Source: Lentimicrobium saccharophilum (GTDB lineage Bacteria > Bacteroidota > Bacteroidia > Bacteroidales > Lentimicrobiaceae). Taken from it: 64,000 bases of DNA. This document shows, one piece after another, positions 18,300 through 28,187 of this stretch; position 1 is the first letter of the stretch; each line of letters starts with the position of its first letter. The notes below the pieces were generated by a model. The model ran no database searches, was not told the origin of the DNA, and saw nothing but the letters and a program-made list of their open reading frames with translations. A program made the translations under genes and the position numbers. The stretch spans positions 2,048,345 to 2,112,344 of the forward strand of contig NZ_DF968182.1 in NCBI RefSeq assembly GCF_001192835.1. Reading direction: 5' to 3'.

Positions 18300-20755
18300 A
18301 CCCTGGCGCCGGTTTCCGTTTCAAGCGCCGCGGCCAGACGATCCATAAATTTATCAATCTCCTTGTCGGTCAGGGTTTTGGTTTCATCCTGAAGGATAAA
18401 GCTGATGGCGTATGATTTTTTGCCGGCCTCTATTTTATCGCCCTCGTAAACATCAAAGAGGTTAACTTTTTTTAGCAACTGCTTACCTGTCCTGAAAGCA
18501 ACAGCCTCCAGATCAGCATATTTCACTGATTTATCAAGCACGAGCGCCAGATCGCGTCGAACCTCGGGGAATCTGGATACCTCGCTGTAGCTGACCGAAT
18601 GATTCCGGATAACTCCGATAAGGTTATCCCAGTGGATACCCGCATAAAACACAGGCTGACCAATCCCGAACTGCTTCAGTAATTTGACATGAAGACGCCC
18701 GATACAATAAATGGCTTTCCCGTTCAGCGTATAAACACTCCCTGCTGTAAAAAAGGGCGGCAGGCTTTCAGCAACCTGAAGTCGCCGCTGATCGATGCCT
18801 GTTTTTGCCAGCAAAGCGGTGACGTATGAACGCAACTGATAAAAATCCGCTGAACTTTCGCTGTTGTACCAGCTTTCGGGCACCAACCGTCCTGTTACAA
18901 AAAGGGCAAGCAGTTTCTGCTCGCGGTAGCTCCTGACAATATCTCCCTTTACATTGGCACCGGTTTGCTCATATACAGTCCCGAATTCGTAAAATTTAAG
19001 ATTCAGCTGCCTGCGGTTCAGGTTATAGGCTACCGATTCAAGGCCACTGAAAAGCAGGGTTTGCCGCATAACATCAAGTTCACGCGAAAGCGGATTAAGC
19101 ATCTTCACACACTTTTCCGGGTCAAACCATGCACCGCCTTCATAGTAAGCCGAGCTGCTCAGCGAATTGGTCATGATCTCATTAAATCCATTACTACTCA
19201 GGTAATCTGCGACCAGGTTCTGCAACTTCTCCCTGTCAGGGCGCTGATGATACGAAATGCTCGAATTCAGTTTATCTCCGGCTTCAATTTTATTGTATCC
19301 GTATATGCGGAGGATTTCTTCAATGACATCTGCAATGCCGAAAACATCTACTTTAAACGGAGGAATGTCAAGTTCCAGCCCCCCGGCAGATTCTGAAACA
19401 ATTCCGATCTCAAGTCCTTTGAGAATGACTTTGATGTCCGCTTCCGGAATTTCCTGTCCGGTAAACCGGTTTACATAGTCATAAGACAGGTTGATTCTGC
19501 GATGAATCACAGGTTCAGGATAGACATCAACCACCCCTGTTGATATTTCACCCCCGCATATCTCCTTAATTAGCAATGCAGCCCTTTTCAAAGCTGTTAC
19601 GGTGATTTCAGGGTCGGTACCCCGCTCAAACCTGAAGGAGGCATCGGTCTTCAGCATATGCAGTTTCGAGGTCTTCCTGACAGATACGGGATTGAAACAG
19701 GCACTCTCAAGAAAAACGGCAGTAGTTGAACCGCTCACGCCTGATCTGATGCCGCCAAAAACGCCTGCGATACACATTGGTTCCGAGGAACTGCAGATCA
19801 TCAGATCTTCAGCGCCCAATTTACGTTCAACTTCATCAAGGGTAACAAACGGAGTGCCTTCAGGCATTTTCCTTACCACAACGGTATTGCCCGCTATCTG
19901 CGCAGCGTCGAAAGCATGCAGGGGCTGGCCATATTCAAACAAAACATAGTTGGTGACATCCACCACATTGTTGACCGGTCTTACGCCGATGGCTTTCAGA
20001 CGGTCGGCAAGCCAGGCCGGCGATGGACCGACCTTTATCCCTGAAACGGTGATCCCCGAGTATCTGGGGCAGGCCATGGCATCTTCCACAATAACAGCAA
20101 CCGGCAGATTGTTGTTATCGGGTTTAAATCCACTGACATCCGGTTTTCTGACTCCGGCGGTGCGATGTTCCGGATGCCTGGCGGTAAGGGCCGCAGCCAG
20201 ATCCCTTGCCACGCCCAGGTGCGATGCGGCATCCGCCCTGTTGGGTGTCAGTCCGATCTCGAATACTACATCATTGGTCACCCCGAAATATTCTGCTGCA
20301 GGAATACCAATCTTTACATCAGATGGCAGAACCATGATTCCGTCGTGAGAATCACCAACGCCCAGTTCATCTTCGGCACATATCATTCCTTCGGATACCT
20401 CACCGCGTATTTTCGATTTCCTGATTTCAAAAGACTCATCCCCTTTATGGATGATTGTACCTGTTGTAGCAACCACCACCTTCTGACCGGCGGCCACATT
20501 GGGTGCTCCGCAAACAATATGAAGCAGATCGGCCCCTCCCACATCAACGGTCGTAACACTGAGCTTATCCGCGTTGGGATGACGCTCACAGGTAATCACT
20601 TCACCGGTTACTACCCCTTTCAATCCGCCTTTCAGCGATTCAAACGTCTCAACAGCCTCCACTTCAAGTCCGATATCGGTGAGCAGATGCGAAAGTTCTT
20701 CAATGGAAAGGTTTGTATCAAGGTAATCTCTGAGCCAGTTGTATGAAATCTTCAT
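18290..20755 (-). CDS. pheT: Phenylalanine-tRNA ligase beta subunit
   Basis: Beta subunit of the alpha2-beta2 synthetase that charges tRNA-Phe. The 821-residue length is normal. Domains in order: MKISYNWLRDYLD opening, EMAP/tRNA-binding domain (about 40-150), B3/B4 editing domain, B5 domain (about 400-470), the catalytic-like core, and the C-terminal anticodon-binding (FDX-ACB) domain with SRFPEVRRDLALVLD. pheS is not adjacent. A perfect -7 element lies 23 bases upstream. A 10-base tandem duplication sits at the stop codon. Confidence 0.98.
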   Translation of the reverse strand: MKISYNWLRDYLDTNLSIEELSHLLTDIGLEVEAVETFESLKGGLKGVVTGEVITCERHPNADKLSVTTVDVGGADLLHIVCGAPNVAAGQKVVVATTGTIIHKGDESFEIRKSKIRGEVSEGMICAEDELGVGDSHDGIMVLPSDVKIGIPAAEYFGVTNDVVFEIGLTPNRADAASHLGVARDLAAALTARHPEHRTAGVRKPDVSGFKPDNNNLPVAVIVEDAMACPRYSGITVSGIKVGPSPAWLADRLKAIGVRPVNNVVDVTNYVLFEYGQPLHAFDAAQIAGNTVVVRKMPEGTPFVTLDEVERKLGAEDLMICSSSEPMCIAGVFGGIRSGVSGSTTAVFLESACFNPVSVRKTSKLHMLKTDASFRFERGTDPEITVTALKRAALLIKEICGGEISTGVVDVYPEPVIHRRINLSYDYVNRFTGQEIPEADIKVILKGLEIGIVSESAGGLELDIPPFKVDVFGIADVIEEILRIYGYNKIEAGDKLNSSISYHQRPDREKLQNLVADYLSSNGFNEIMTNSLSSSAYYEGGAWFDPEKCVKMLNPLSRELDVMRQTLLFSGLESVAYNLNRRQLNLKFYEFGTVYEQTGANVKGDIVRSYREQKLLALFVTGRLVPESWYNSESSADFYQLRSYVTALLAKTGIDQRRLQVAESLPPFFTAGSVYTLNGKAIYCIGRLHVKLLKQFGIGQPVFYAGIHWDNLIGVIRNHSVSYSEVSRFPEVRRDLALVLDKSVKYADLEAVAFRTGKQLLKKVNLFDVYEGDKIEAGKKSYAISFILQDETKTLTDKEIDKFMDRLAAALETETGARVRR

Positions 20756-20777
20756 AAGGCGAAAAAATTTGAAGCGA

Positions 20778-20785
20778 CAAAGGTA
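20778..20785 (-). promoter_or_regulatory. -7 element of pheT
   Basis: TACCTTTG on the minus strand, an exact TAnnTTTG, 23 bases upstream of the ATG. Confidence 0.6.
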
Positions 20786-20959
20786 GGGAATTTTGGGTTG
20801 AAGCCGGAGGTTGAGGTTAAGGCTTGGGTTAAGGTTAAGAAGATAAATATGGTCATGTTTATCAAAAAAGTTTCTGGTCTATGCTTGTTTATGGCCTGGC
20901 GAGAGATCCCGGCTAAGAAATCCAATCCAAAATGGATTCCTCAAATAATCTTTAATCAG

Positions 20960-20999
20960 CTAATCCGCTAATCATCAAATCACCTAATCAACTAATCTT
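20960..20999. repeat. Five 8-base tandem units at the recG 3' end
   Basis: CTAATCCG, CTAATCAT, CAAATCAC, CTAATCAA, CTAATCTT in direct succession (consensus CTAATCnn). The array covers the recG stop codon. A second low-complexity stretch, GGTTAAG-like, lies at 20809-20839. Confidence 0.65.
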
Positions 21000-23084
21000 C
21001 CCCCAGTCAAATTCACTGCTTTGCAGGTGTTTCACCATTGGCTGGTTTTCAGGTCTTTCGAGCTTGGGATCCTCATCCAGGGTGCGGTAAGCAAGTTCCC
21101 TTGCCAGCCGGAGCAGTTTCTCATCTTTCACGAGACTGGCAAGTTTCAGTCCGACCAGCCCGCTTTGTTGTGTGCCCTGCAAATCACCGGGTCCGCGCAA
21201 ATGAAGGTCTACCTCGGCGATCTCAAAGCCGTCAGTGGTGCGCACCATGGTTTCGAGGCGCTTCCTGCCGTCAATGGTAAGTTTATAACTACTCATCAGG
21301 ATACAGTGCGACTGATCGGCGCCCCGGCCGACGCGTCCGCGAAGCTGGTGGAGTTGGGAAAGCCCGAAGCGTTCTGCATTTTCTATAACCATCACCGATG
21401 CATTGGGCACATCTACCCCGACCTCAATCACAGTGGTGGCCACCATAATCTGGGTCTTTTTCTCCAGAAAGCGTTTCATCTCACTTTCTTTCTCTGCAGC
21501 CTTCAGTTGGCCATGAACAATACTGATCTGATATTCAGGCAGGGGGAAATACCTGGAAACGGTATCCATCCCATCCATAAGGTCCTGAAGCTCCAGTTTA
21601 TCCGATTCGTTGATAATGGGGTAAACCACATATACCTGCCGGCCCTGGCTTATCTGTTCCTTCATAAACCGGAATACTTTCAGCCGGTCTTTTTCGTAGA
21701 AATGATAAGTCTTCACCGGTTTCCTGCCGGGGGGCAATTCATCAATAACCGAAACATCCAGATCGCCGTAAAGGGTCATTGCCAGGGTTCGCGGAATGGG
21801 AGTGGCGGTCATTACCAGCACATGGGGCGGTATTGCACTTTTCTCCCAGAGCCTGGCCCGCTGGGCGACCCCAAAGCGGTGCTGCTCATCAATCACAACC
21901 AATCCAAGGTTATTAAACTGCACCTGCTCCTCGATCAGGGCATGTGTCCCGATAAGTATCTGCAACCGCCCATCCTGCAAACGGGTATGCAGATCAGCAC
22001 GCAACGCCTTACGGGTAGATCCGGTAAGCAGGGCGACTTCAACAGTTAAACCCTGCAGCATCCGGCTGATTGTTTTATAGTGCTGCGAAGCCAGAATTTC
22101 GGTCGGTGCCATCAGGCATGCCTGACAGTCATTATCCAGGGCTATCAGCATGCTCATCAGCGCTACAAGAGTTTTTCCGCTCCCCACATCCCCCTGCAGT
22201 AACCGGTTCATCTGTTTCCCGCTACCCAGGTCTGCCCTGATCTCCCTGATTACCTTTTTCTGGGCGTTGGTAAGTTCGAACGGAAGGTTATTGCGATAAA
22301 ATGAGTTAAAAAACTCCCCGATTTTGACAAAAGAACGGCTTTTAACCTTATCCATTCTAATGTACTTAAGTCGGAGCAGCTGCAACTGAATAAAGAAAAG
22401 CTCATCAAACTTGATCCTTTCCTGTGATTTTGCCAGGCTTTGCGGATCTCGGGGAAAATGTATATTGAACAATGCCTCAGCCCTGGATATTAACTTCGCC
22501 TGACGTATTAACTGCGGACTCAATGTTTCAGGTATGGCTTGATATACCTGCGACAATAAAGTCCGCATAATCCTGACGAAATTCCTGGGCGTGAAGCCCC
22601 GGCTCTTTAATTTCTCCGAAGTTGAATAGTAAGGCTGAAGAGGCTCCTGATGAACCTGTATCTCCTCATCGGCGGGCTCAATATCGGGATGGGTAAAATT
22701 GTACTTACCCTGAAAAAGGTTTGGCTTGCCAAAAACGATATATTCCCGGCCAACCTGAACTTTTTCCCTGATCCATTTCAATCCCTGAAAAAAAACAAGT
22801 TCGGTCTCTCCGCTGCTGTCGCGAAAAGTCATAACCAACCTGGAAACCCTCTCCGAGCCAACAGACTGTATGGCAGTTATCCGGCCTTTGAGCTGTACCC
22901 AGGCGGCATCGGAGTCTATCTCCCTTACAGTATAAAATTTGCTCCTGTCAACATAGCGGAAAGGATAATAATGCAACAGATCTCCAAAGGTCCTGATTTC
23001 AATCTCCTTCCGCAGCATTTCAGCCCGCGAAGGGCCAATGCCTTTCAGATATTCAACCGGTGTATCGAGGATATGCCTGACCAT
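20988..23084 (-). CDS. recG: ATP-dependent DNA helicase RecG
   Basis: Branch-migrating helicase that reverses stalled forks and processes recombination intermediates. 698 residues with the N-terminal wedge/OB domain (TPVEYLKGIGPSRAEML, then LKGRITAIQ) and a superfamily 2 helicase core: Walker A GDVGSGKT, DEQHRFG box, MTATPIPRTLA, and the C-terminal QLRGRVGRG motif. I choose the ATG at 23084. A TTG 27 bases upstream would add nine residues, but it lies inside a perfect -7 element, so it would not be transcribed. The 3' end runs into a tandem octamer repeat. Confidence 0.97.
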   Translation of the reverse strand: MVRHILDTPVEYLKGIGPSRAEMLRKEIEIRTFGDLLHYYPFRYVDRSKFYTVREIDSDAAWVQLKGRITAIQSVGSERVSRLVMTFRDSSGETELVFFQGLKWIREKVQVGREYIVFGKPNLFQGKYNFTHPDIEPADEEIQVHQEPLQPYYSTSEKLKSRGFTPRNFVRIMRTLLSQVYQAIPETLSPQLIRQAKLISRAEALFNIHFPRDPQSLAKSQERIKFDELFFIQLQLLRLKYIRMDKVKSRSFVKIGEFFNSFYRNNLPFELTNAQKKVIREIRADLGSGKQMNRLLQGDVGSGKTLVALMSMLIALDNDCQACLMAPTEILASQHYKTISRMLQGLTVEVALLTGSTRKALRADLHTRLQDGRLQILIGTHALIEEQVQFNNLGLVVIDEQHRFGVAQRARLWEKSAIPPHVLVMTATPIPRTLAMTLYGDLDVSVIDELPPGRKPVKTYHFYEKDRLKVFRFMKEQISQGRQVYVVYPIINESDKLELQDLMDGMDTVSRYFPLPEYQISIVHGQLKAAEKESEMKRFLEKKTQIMVATTVIEVGVDVPNASVMVIENAERFGLSQLHQLRGRVGRGADQSHCILMSSYKLTIDGRKRLETMVRTTDGFEIAEVDLHLRGPGDLQGTQQSGLVGLKLASLVKDEKLLRLARELAYRTLDEDPKLERPENQPMVKHLQSSEFDWGKIS

Positions 23085-23108
23085 GCTTTTTCCAATGCTG
23101 CTGTATGA

Positions 23109-23116
23109 CAAAGATA
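23109..23116 (-). promoter_or_regulatory. -7 element of recG
   Basis: TATCTTTG on the minus strand, exact TAnnTTTG, 25 bases upstream of the ATG at 23084. Its position decides the recG start. Confidence 0.7.
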
Positions 23117-23140
23117 CAAATTACCGGCAATCCCGGAAAA

Positions 23141-23173
23141 TGAAACGCCCTGTCGGGAAGACAGGGCGTTTCA
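23141..23173 (-). terminator. Terminator of the gldKLMN operon
   Basis: Perfect 14-bp stem (TGAAACGCCCTGTC with its complement) and a 5-base loop, followed on the minus strand by TTTT. It lies 22 bases after gldN. Confidence 0.85.
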
Positions 23174-23194
23174 TTTCTTAGAGTAATAAGGGAA

Positions 23195-24052
23195 CTAAAA
23201 TTCCCATAGATTGTGTTCAAACATAAACAGATCGTTTTTCACCCGTTCTGCTTCCATCAGTGCATCGATGCCGGTAGCATAGTCTGATATCCTGCGGTCG
23301 TAAACGTTGTCCTCTTTGTAGATATAACTGGTGAACATCCGTTTCCAGAAAATATCGTCATAGGTTTTCCGGGCAGCACTGTTATTGCGGTTAAACACCT
23401 CGGCTTTTGCCAGAACTGGCCTTGCCTCCGGGAAGTAGATCCAGAACAAAGGATCATAAGCCCTGAATAAGCCCTTCTCATCATAGTTATCCCGTACCGG
23501 GCATATTCCCAGAATCCGGACTTCCATCACGGAGCGCTGCTTATCAAAGAACCAGTCCTCTTTAATCCTGAACCGCTTAACATCGGAAGGGTTAAACTTG
23601 ACCGAAATCACCGTATCATACCAGTCATAAGGCGGATATGGCCTTTGCATGGTAGCTGAGTCGGTACGTTCCAGCCGGTTCATGATTTCCTGATAAGTCA
23701 GGGGAACCAGAAACTCATCGGTGGTGCTTGATGCATCATAAGCGGTGATGGTACCTTCCTTGAGGGCGTCAAGTATAACCTGAACCAGGCTCCTGAGGTC
23801 ATTGTGGGGAACTTCAGGATAATAGAACGGCTGGTTCATCTTCTCACGAAGGTCAATCACACGCCATATCCTCTTACGCCATACCACGTCAGCTTCACGA
23901 ACCCATGGATAGGTAATGGGCTTTTTCTCAATGGTGACTTTCTTATCGTAAACACCATCGCGCGGAGGGCTGTCGAGCACCTGGGCATCAGCTGATTTTG
24001 CAAGACCGGCCATGACAAGGGCCAGAACAAAATAACCAAATAATTTTTTCAT
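23195..24052 (-). CDS. gldN: Type IX secretion / gliding protein GldN (PorN)
   Basis: Periplasmic partner that with GldK forms the ring linked to the outer membrane in the type IX secretion system. 285 residues with a signal peptide (ending SADA-QV). The family's conserved features include the N-terminal SPPRDGVYDKK, the VWRKRIWRVIDLREKMNQP segment and the C-terminal YKEDNVYDRRISDY. It is the last gene of porP-gldKLMN, followed by a strong terminator. The assignment is firm from both sequence and order. Confidence 0.95.
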   Translation of the reverse strand: MKKLFGYFVLALVMAGLAKSADAQVLDSPPRDGVYDKKVTIEKKPITYPWVREADVVWRKRIWRVIDLREKMNQPFYYPEVPHNDLRSLVQVILDALKEGTITAYDASSTTDEFLVPLTYQEIMNRLERTDSATMQRPYPPYDWYDTVISVKFNPSDVKRFRIKEDWFFDKQRSVMEVRILGICPVRDNYDEKGLFRAYDPLFWIYFPEARPVLAKAEVFNRNNSAARKTYDDIFWKRMFTSYIYKEDNVYDRRISDYATGIDALMEAERVKNDLFMFEHNLWEF

Positions 24053-24182
24053 CCGTCTTTACTTTATTTTCGGTTTTCAGACTGGATTTTGCTGACAAAC
24101 CGGATTCAATAATCTTTTGCAGTTATTCCTGCTTGTAATGTCTTACGATGCATCTGCAAGGTAAAACGATTCGGAGTCTTTC

Positions 24183-25739
24183 TTATTGTACGATAAGACT
24201 GATGGTACCCAATCTGCGGTTTCCGTCGGGGCCACGTGCAATAATGTTCTCCAGCCATATCCTCTCGCCGCGTTTACAGTTTGAAATAAAGGTCTGCATT
24301 TCCTGGGTCAGAATATTACCGGTTCCCGGGCGTTCATAAGTATCTCCGCCACGCACTCCGACAAATGTATACGAAACGATTTCAAAATTCAGGTCGAAAT
24401 CGAAATCATCCGGCATACGGGGGATAATTGCCCTGGCGGCAAGCAGCATATTCTTCTGAACAGGGCCTCCATCCGTATTTGCAATGAATGCTTTGGGATC
24501 CGGAACACGCTTGATCCTGAATTCAGCAGAGCCCATTTTCCGTTGGGTTTTCCCGTCATTATGAACTACCGAGATGGTGGCTTTCTGTCCGAGAGGCACC
24601 CGGGCAATCCAATCCTTACCGTCGCGCCGCAATGTCCCCGAGCTGATGGTCGGCTGAATCTGCGACTCGGGTATCCCGGAAGCGGCGATGGAGATGGGGT
24701 TATCTACATTGGCATACAACACGTTCATCTTGGTAGGCGCCACGGTAAGTGAAGGGGTCATAACAAAATATTCGCTTTCAAACGGATATTCCTTCAATTC
24801 ACCATCGGGGCCGGCAACTTTAATGGTTCCGCGATAGGTCTGTAAACCGGTAGCACCAGCGGTAACGGTATATTTGGCAATACCTCCGGAAGCAGGGATG
24901 GTGCGTCCGCCGATTACCACTTCAGGATTCTGTTTCGAATCGAGCGCAGCAACCATAATTTCAGCCTCATAAGTATCTCCCTGGAAAACAAGTTTTGAAT
25001 TGGGGATAACCTTGGGCTGAACCATGTCGAATTTATAGTCTTCAGCAGAAATTGAACCATAGAGTAAAGAAACAACGTCGATTTCCACATTGCGCACATC
25101 AGCAATCAGCTTGTTGAGGAAAGTAACGTTGGCTGCGAGAATCACGTGATAAAAGTTATGCTGTTCCCAGTTCTGATTCTTACCATTGGCATCCTTGTAA
25201 GGGCCTTCGGTATCCATTCCGAGCTTTACATTGGAACGGTGCTTTTCATCGAGTTGATTAATGACATCGGCTTTGAATTTCTCGATTCTCTGCCTGAGCT
25301 CACCAGCTTTTCCTTTAGATCCATCCTGAGAACCTCCGAAAAAGTAATTGGTCGAAACGTCATATTTATCCCTGCTCTGTATCTCGGAAAGGGGGGTTGT
25401 TTTGGCTTCATCAACCGAGATCTTTTCAGACCTGGAAATCACTTCCCACTTGATATCTTCAATATAGGAAATCAGATCATTTGAGAGGGTTCTGACCTCC
25501 TTTGCCCTGTCCCAGAAAGGACCAACTTTTGCTTCATTCATCAGGTTCTGTTGCTCAAACCTTGCGTAAGTCTCATCGATCTTCAGTTTGAGGTTCTCGT
25601 TGGTATTCTCCATACTGTTGTTTACCGAGACGAAAGCCTGAATGATCTCTACAGACACATTAAGGGCAAGCAGAGCAGTCAACACCAGGTACATCATCGC
25701 GATCATTTTTTGTCGCGGTGTCTCCTTGTATCCAGCCAT
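24183..25739 (-). CDS. gldM: Type IX secretion motor protein GldM (PorM)
   Basis: Inner-membrane-anchored periplasmic shaft of the proton-driven GldLM motor that powers type IX secretion and, in gliders, motility. 518 residues: a short cytoplasmic start (MAGYKETPRQKMIAMMYLV), one membrane helix (about 14-35), an N-terminal helical bundle domain, and successive beta domains, with the conserved C-terminal part running to the end. GldL lies 51 bases upstream. It has the usual family length. Confidence 0.97.
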   Translation of the reverse strand: MAGYKETPRQKMIAMMYLVLTALLALNVSVEIIQAFVSVNNSMENTNENLKLKIDETYARFEQQNLMNEAKVGPFWDRAKEVRTLSNDLISYIEDIKWEVISRSEKISVDEAKTTPLSEIQSRDKYDVSTNYFFGGSQDGSKGKAGELRQRIEKFKADVINQLDEKHRSNVKLGMDTEGPYKDANGKNQNWEQHNFYHVILAANVTFLNKLIADVRNVEIDVVSLLYGSISAEDYKFDMVQPKVIPNSKLVFQGDTYEAEIMVAALDSKQNPEVVIGGRTIPASGGIAKYTVTAGATGLQTYRGTIKVAGPDGELKEYPFESEYFVMTPSLTVAPTKMNVLYANVDNPISIAASGIPESQIQPTISSGTLRRDGKDWIARVPLGQKATISVVHNDGKTQRKMGSAEFRIKRVPDPKAFIANTDGGPVQKNMLLAARAIIPRMPDDFDFDLNFEIVSYTFVGVRGGDTYERPGTGNILTQEMQTFISNCKRGERIWLENIIARGPDGNRRLGTISLIVQ

Positions 25740-25790
25740 ATTAAAATTTATCTTGTAGTGTTAAAAATCAGTTAAATATCAGCAGCAAAA

Positions 25791-26642
25791 TTACTTCACA
25801 TTCATTGCTGCAAGCATGTTACCGTAAACATTGTTCAGGGCAGCCACTTTCTTGGTAAGTGTATCGAGCTCCTGCCTGTAACGGGTCATGTCTTCACTTG
25901 ATCCACTGATATTGGCAAGGTATTGATTGATGCTGGAGTGAAGTTTGTTGGTATCCTCAAGATGTGTATTCGAATTCTTCAGCTGAAGTTCATACACTGC
26001 ATTAAGGGCGGCCAGGTTGCTTCCGATTTTCTGCAACTGCTCGCTGTATGTCCTGTTATCCAGACCGGTAAAATCAAATTTCTCAACCGATTTGGCCAGA
26101 CTTTGAGCGGTTTGCTGATAGGTAACTGCAAACTGGTTGGTTGATTCGTTGGCTTTGGCTACTGACAGTGAAAGATCATTCACCGATTTGGCAGCATTTG
26201 AAAGATTTTTTGAATAATCATTGGTTGCCACAGCGGCGCTGGAAAGGTCAGCCATTTTACCCGCGTTCTCACTCAGGCTTCGCAAACCGTTGCCCAGACT
26301 TTGTATTAGTTCAGGACCTATCTTGGCTTTTTCAAGCATGTTGTCAAGCTCCTGGGTCGGGGTTTTCCCTTTAGGACCAGCAGGTGATCCACCACCATGA
26401 TACATGCCGGCCAGCTCCGGATAAACAAGACTCCAGTCAGGCTCAACGTGCGGGGGCTCAAAAGCAGAAAAGAAGAAAATAAGGGCCTCAGTACCCAAAC
26501 CAACGATGAGCATTTCATTGGCAAGGGGGTAGTGATTAATTTTAAAAAGTGCTCCAAGAATAACTACAGAAGCTCCCCATCCGTAAAGCTTTGCCATGAA
26601 GTTCCTGAATGCTTTCCCTCTGACGACATTATTCAATCCCAT
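25791..26642 (-). CDS. gldL: Type IX secretion motor protein GldL (PorL)
   Basis: Membrane stator of the GldLM motor. 283 residues with two membrane helices near the N-terminus (about 15-32 and 40-60). The first helix ends in FKINHYP and the second carries LGTEALIFFFSAF, which includes the conserved glutamate that carries protons. The rest is a cytoplasmic coiled-coil-like helical tail rich in Ser, Asn and Gln. It lies between gldK and gldM in the standard order. Confidence 0.96.
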   Translation of the reverse strand: MGLNNVVRGKAFRNFMAKLYGWGASVVILGALFKINHYPLANEMLIVGLGTEALIFFFSAFEPPHVEPDWSLVYPELAGMYHGGGSPAGPKGKTPTQELDNMLEKAKIGPELIQSLGNGLRSLSENAGKMADLSSAAVATNDYSKNLSNAAKSVNDLSLSVAKANESTNQFAVTYQQTAQSLAKSVEKFDFTGLDNRTYSEQLQKIGSNLAALNAVYELQLKNSNTHLEDTNKLHSSINQYLANISGSSEDMTRYRQELDTLTKKVAALNNVYGNMLAAMNVK

Positions 26643-26716
26643 GATAGTTACGTGTTAATTTGTTGAGTGATTAAAGTTTGTTGTTTATTCAGTTTCTGAA
26701 AAAAGGTAATCCCTGA

Positions 26717-28072
26717 TTAATTGTAAATTTTTGATGCCCTGGCGGGGTTATCATCTTTCTGACGTCCCATGTAATTCTGCACACAACGGAAGCCGATATA
26801 ACTCTTGGCCGTATCCTGGAATTCGTAAGAACGTGCGTTTACCTGAAGGTAATAAGCAATGTCCTTCCAGCTTCCTCCCCTGACAACCTTGCGTTTCAAT
26901 GCGGGAGGATCACTGTCCTTGGCATTGTAGTTGTACGCAGGATTCATATCCCAGGTAAAGTTGTATGCGCTTTCATCAAACGCATCGTTTGTCCATTCTG
27001 CAACATTGCCTGCCATGTCATACAAGCCAAAGTCATTGGCAGGATAATGGGCCACGATTACAGGCGTCAACCCGCCATCATCCACGTAATTTCCACGCAA
27101 AGGCTTGAAGTTGGCCAGGAAGCATCCTTTTTCGTTACGGGTATAAGGGCCTCCCCATGGATAAGCGCTGAATGAATTTCCTCCGCGGGCAGCCCATTCC
27201 CATTCAGCCTCAGTCGGAAGCCTGAATTCATTTACAACCGCATTTCCTTTGCTGTTCAGATAAGCCCTGAGCAACTCTGTTCTCCAGATACTGAAGGCCT
27301 TGGCCTGCTTCCAGTTTACACCGACTACGGGATAATTATCGTAGGCCGGATGCCAGAAATACCGCTCAGTCATAGGATCATTGTATGAATAAGCATAATC
27401 ATGAATCCATGCAAGGGTATCGGGATAAACATTAATGATTTCTTTACGCACATAAAGAGAGCGGTCTTTCAGTCCCTGCGGGCGGTTTGCAAGACCTGCA
27501 TTCACAGGGTCTCCGGCTGAATAATCCTTCCCGGCGGCAGCTTTGAAATCAACCCAGTAATACTCATAGAACAACTTCCTGGTATCGATCTCCTTGCGGC
27601 GGAAATAGCGTTCATGCTCAGGGAGAAACATATCTTCCAGCGCTTCACGCTCCTCTTCACCGTTCCATTTGATATCTGCTTTCCAGTTAAGGAAAGGAGG
27701 ATCATAGGTTTCTCCGGTTTTCTTATTCTCTTCAACAAGATAAACCTCGGGATTAATCTCGCCCAGCTTGCGTCTTGCAATGGAGTCCCTGACCCAGTAA
27801 ACAAACTGCCGGTACTCATTATTGGTGATCTCAGTTTCATCCATGTAGAATGCACTTACGGAAACAGTCCGCGGATCATTGATATGCGCATATGGCACAT
27901 CCTGATCACCAACTCCCATGGTAAAACTTCCCATCGGGATATAAGCCATTCCGAATGGATCGGGCTGATAAAATTTCTCACGCTTTTTTACACCCACCAG
28001 TTCCCCGTTACCTGAATTTCCGCAACTGCTCAGGATAAGGGCAGCAATGATGTAGTTGAAGAGTCTTTTCAT
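26717..28072 (-). CDS. gldK: Type IX secretion lipoprotein GldK (PorK)
   Basis: Outer-membrane lipoprotein that forms the periplasmic ring with GldN. 451 residues with a lipoprotein signal (ILSSC, Cys17) and a formylglycine-generating-enzyme-like (SUMF1) domain. That domain shows IPMGSFTMG near the N-terminus, TEAEWEWAARGG, YDMAGNVAEWTNDAF and the closing VRGGSWKD...GFRCV. As in other GldK proteins it serves a structural role rather than acting on sulfatases. A complete -33/-7 promoter lies between porP and this gene, so it may also be transcribed alone. Confidence 0.96.
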   Translation of the reverse strand: MKRLFNYIIAALILSSCGNSGNGELVGVKKREKFYQPDPFGMAYIPMGSFTMGVGDQDVPYAHINDPRTVSVSAFYMDETEITNNEYRQFVYWVRDSIARRKLGEINPEVYLVEENKKTGETYDPPFLNWKADIKWNGEEEREALEDMFLPEHERYFRRKEIDTRKLFYEYYWVDFKAAAGKDYSAGDPVNAGLANRPQGLKDRSLYVRKEIINVYPDTLAWIHDYAYSYNDPMTERYFWHPAYDNYPVVGVNWKQAKAFSIWRTELLRAYLNSKGNAVVNEFRLPTEAEWEWAARGGNSFSAYPWGGPYTRNEKGCFLANFKPLRGNYVDDGGLTPVIVAHYPANDFGLYDMAGNVAEWTNDAFDESAYNFTWDMNPAYNYNAKDSDPPALKRKVVRGGSWKDIAYYLQVNARSYEFQDTAKSYIGFRCVQNYMGRQKDDNPARASKIYN

Positions 28073-28145
28073 GTTTGTACCTGATTTTAATGCAAATAAC
28101 GAGCGTTACTCTGATTTTATTATCCCTGCCCGTTTTTTAGACCGA

Positions 28146-28175
28146 CAAAAATAGTAATATAATTTATTAAACCAA
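28146..28175 (-). promoter_or_regulatory. Complete promoter of gldKLMN
   Basis: On the minus strand a TTGG (-33 type) and TATTTTTG (exact -7) are separated by about 19 bases, 74 bases upstream of the gldK ATG. It lies just beyond the porP stop. Confidence 0.72.
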
Positions 28176-28187
28176 CTTTTTTAAAAA

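Noticed and set aside
20809-20839. GGTTAAG-type run as a telomere-like or CRISPR-like array
   Set aside because: Only a few imperfect units, no spacers and no cas genes.
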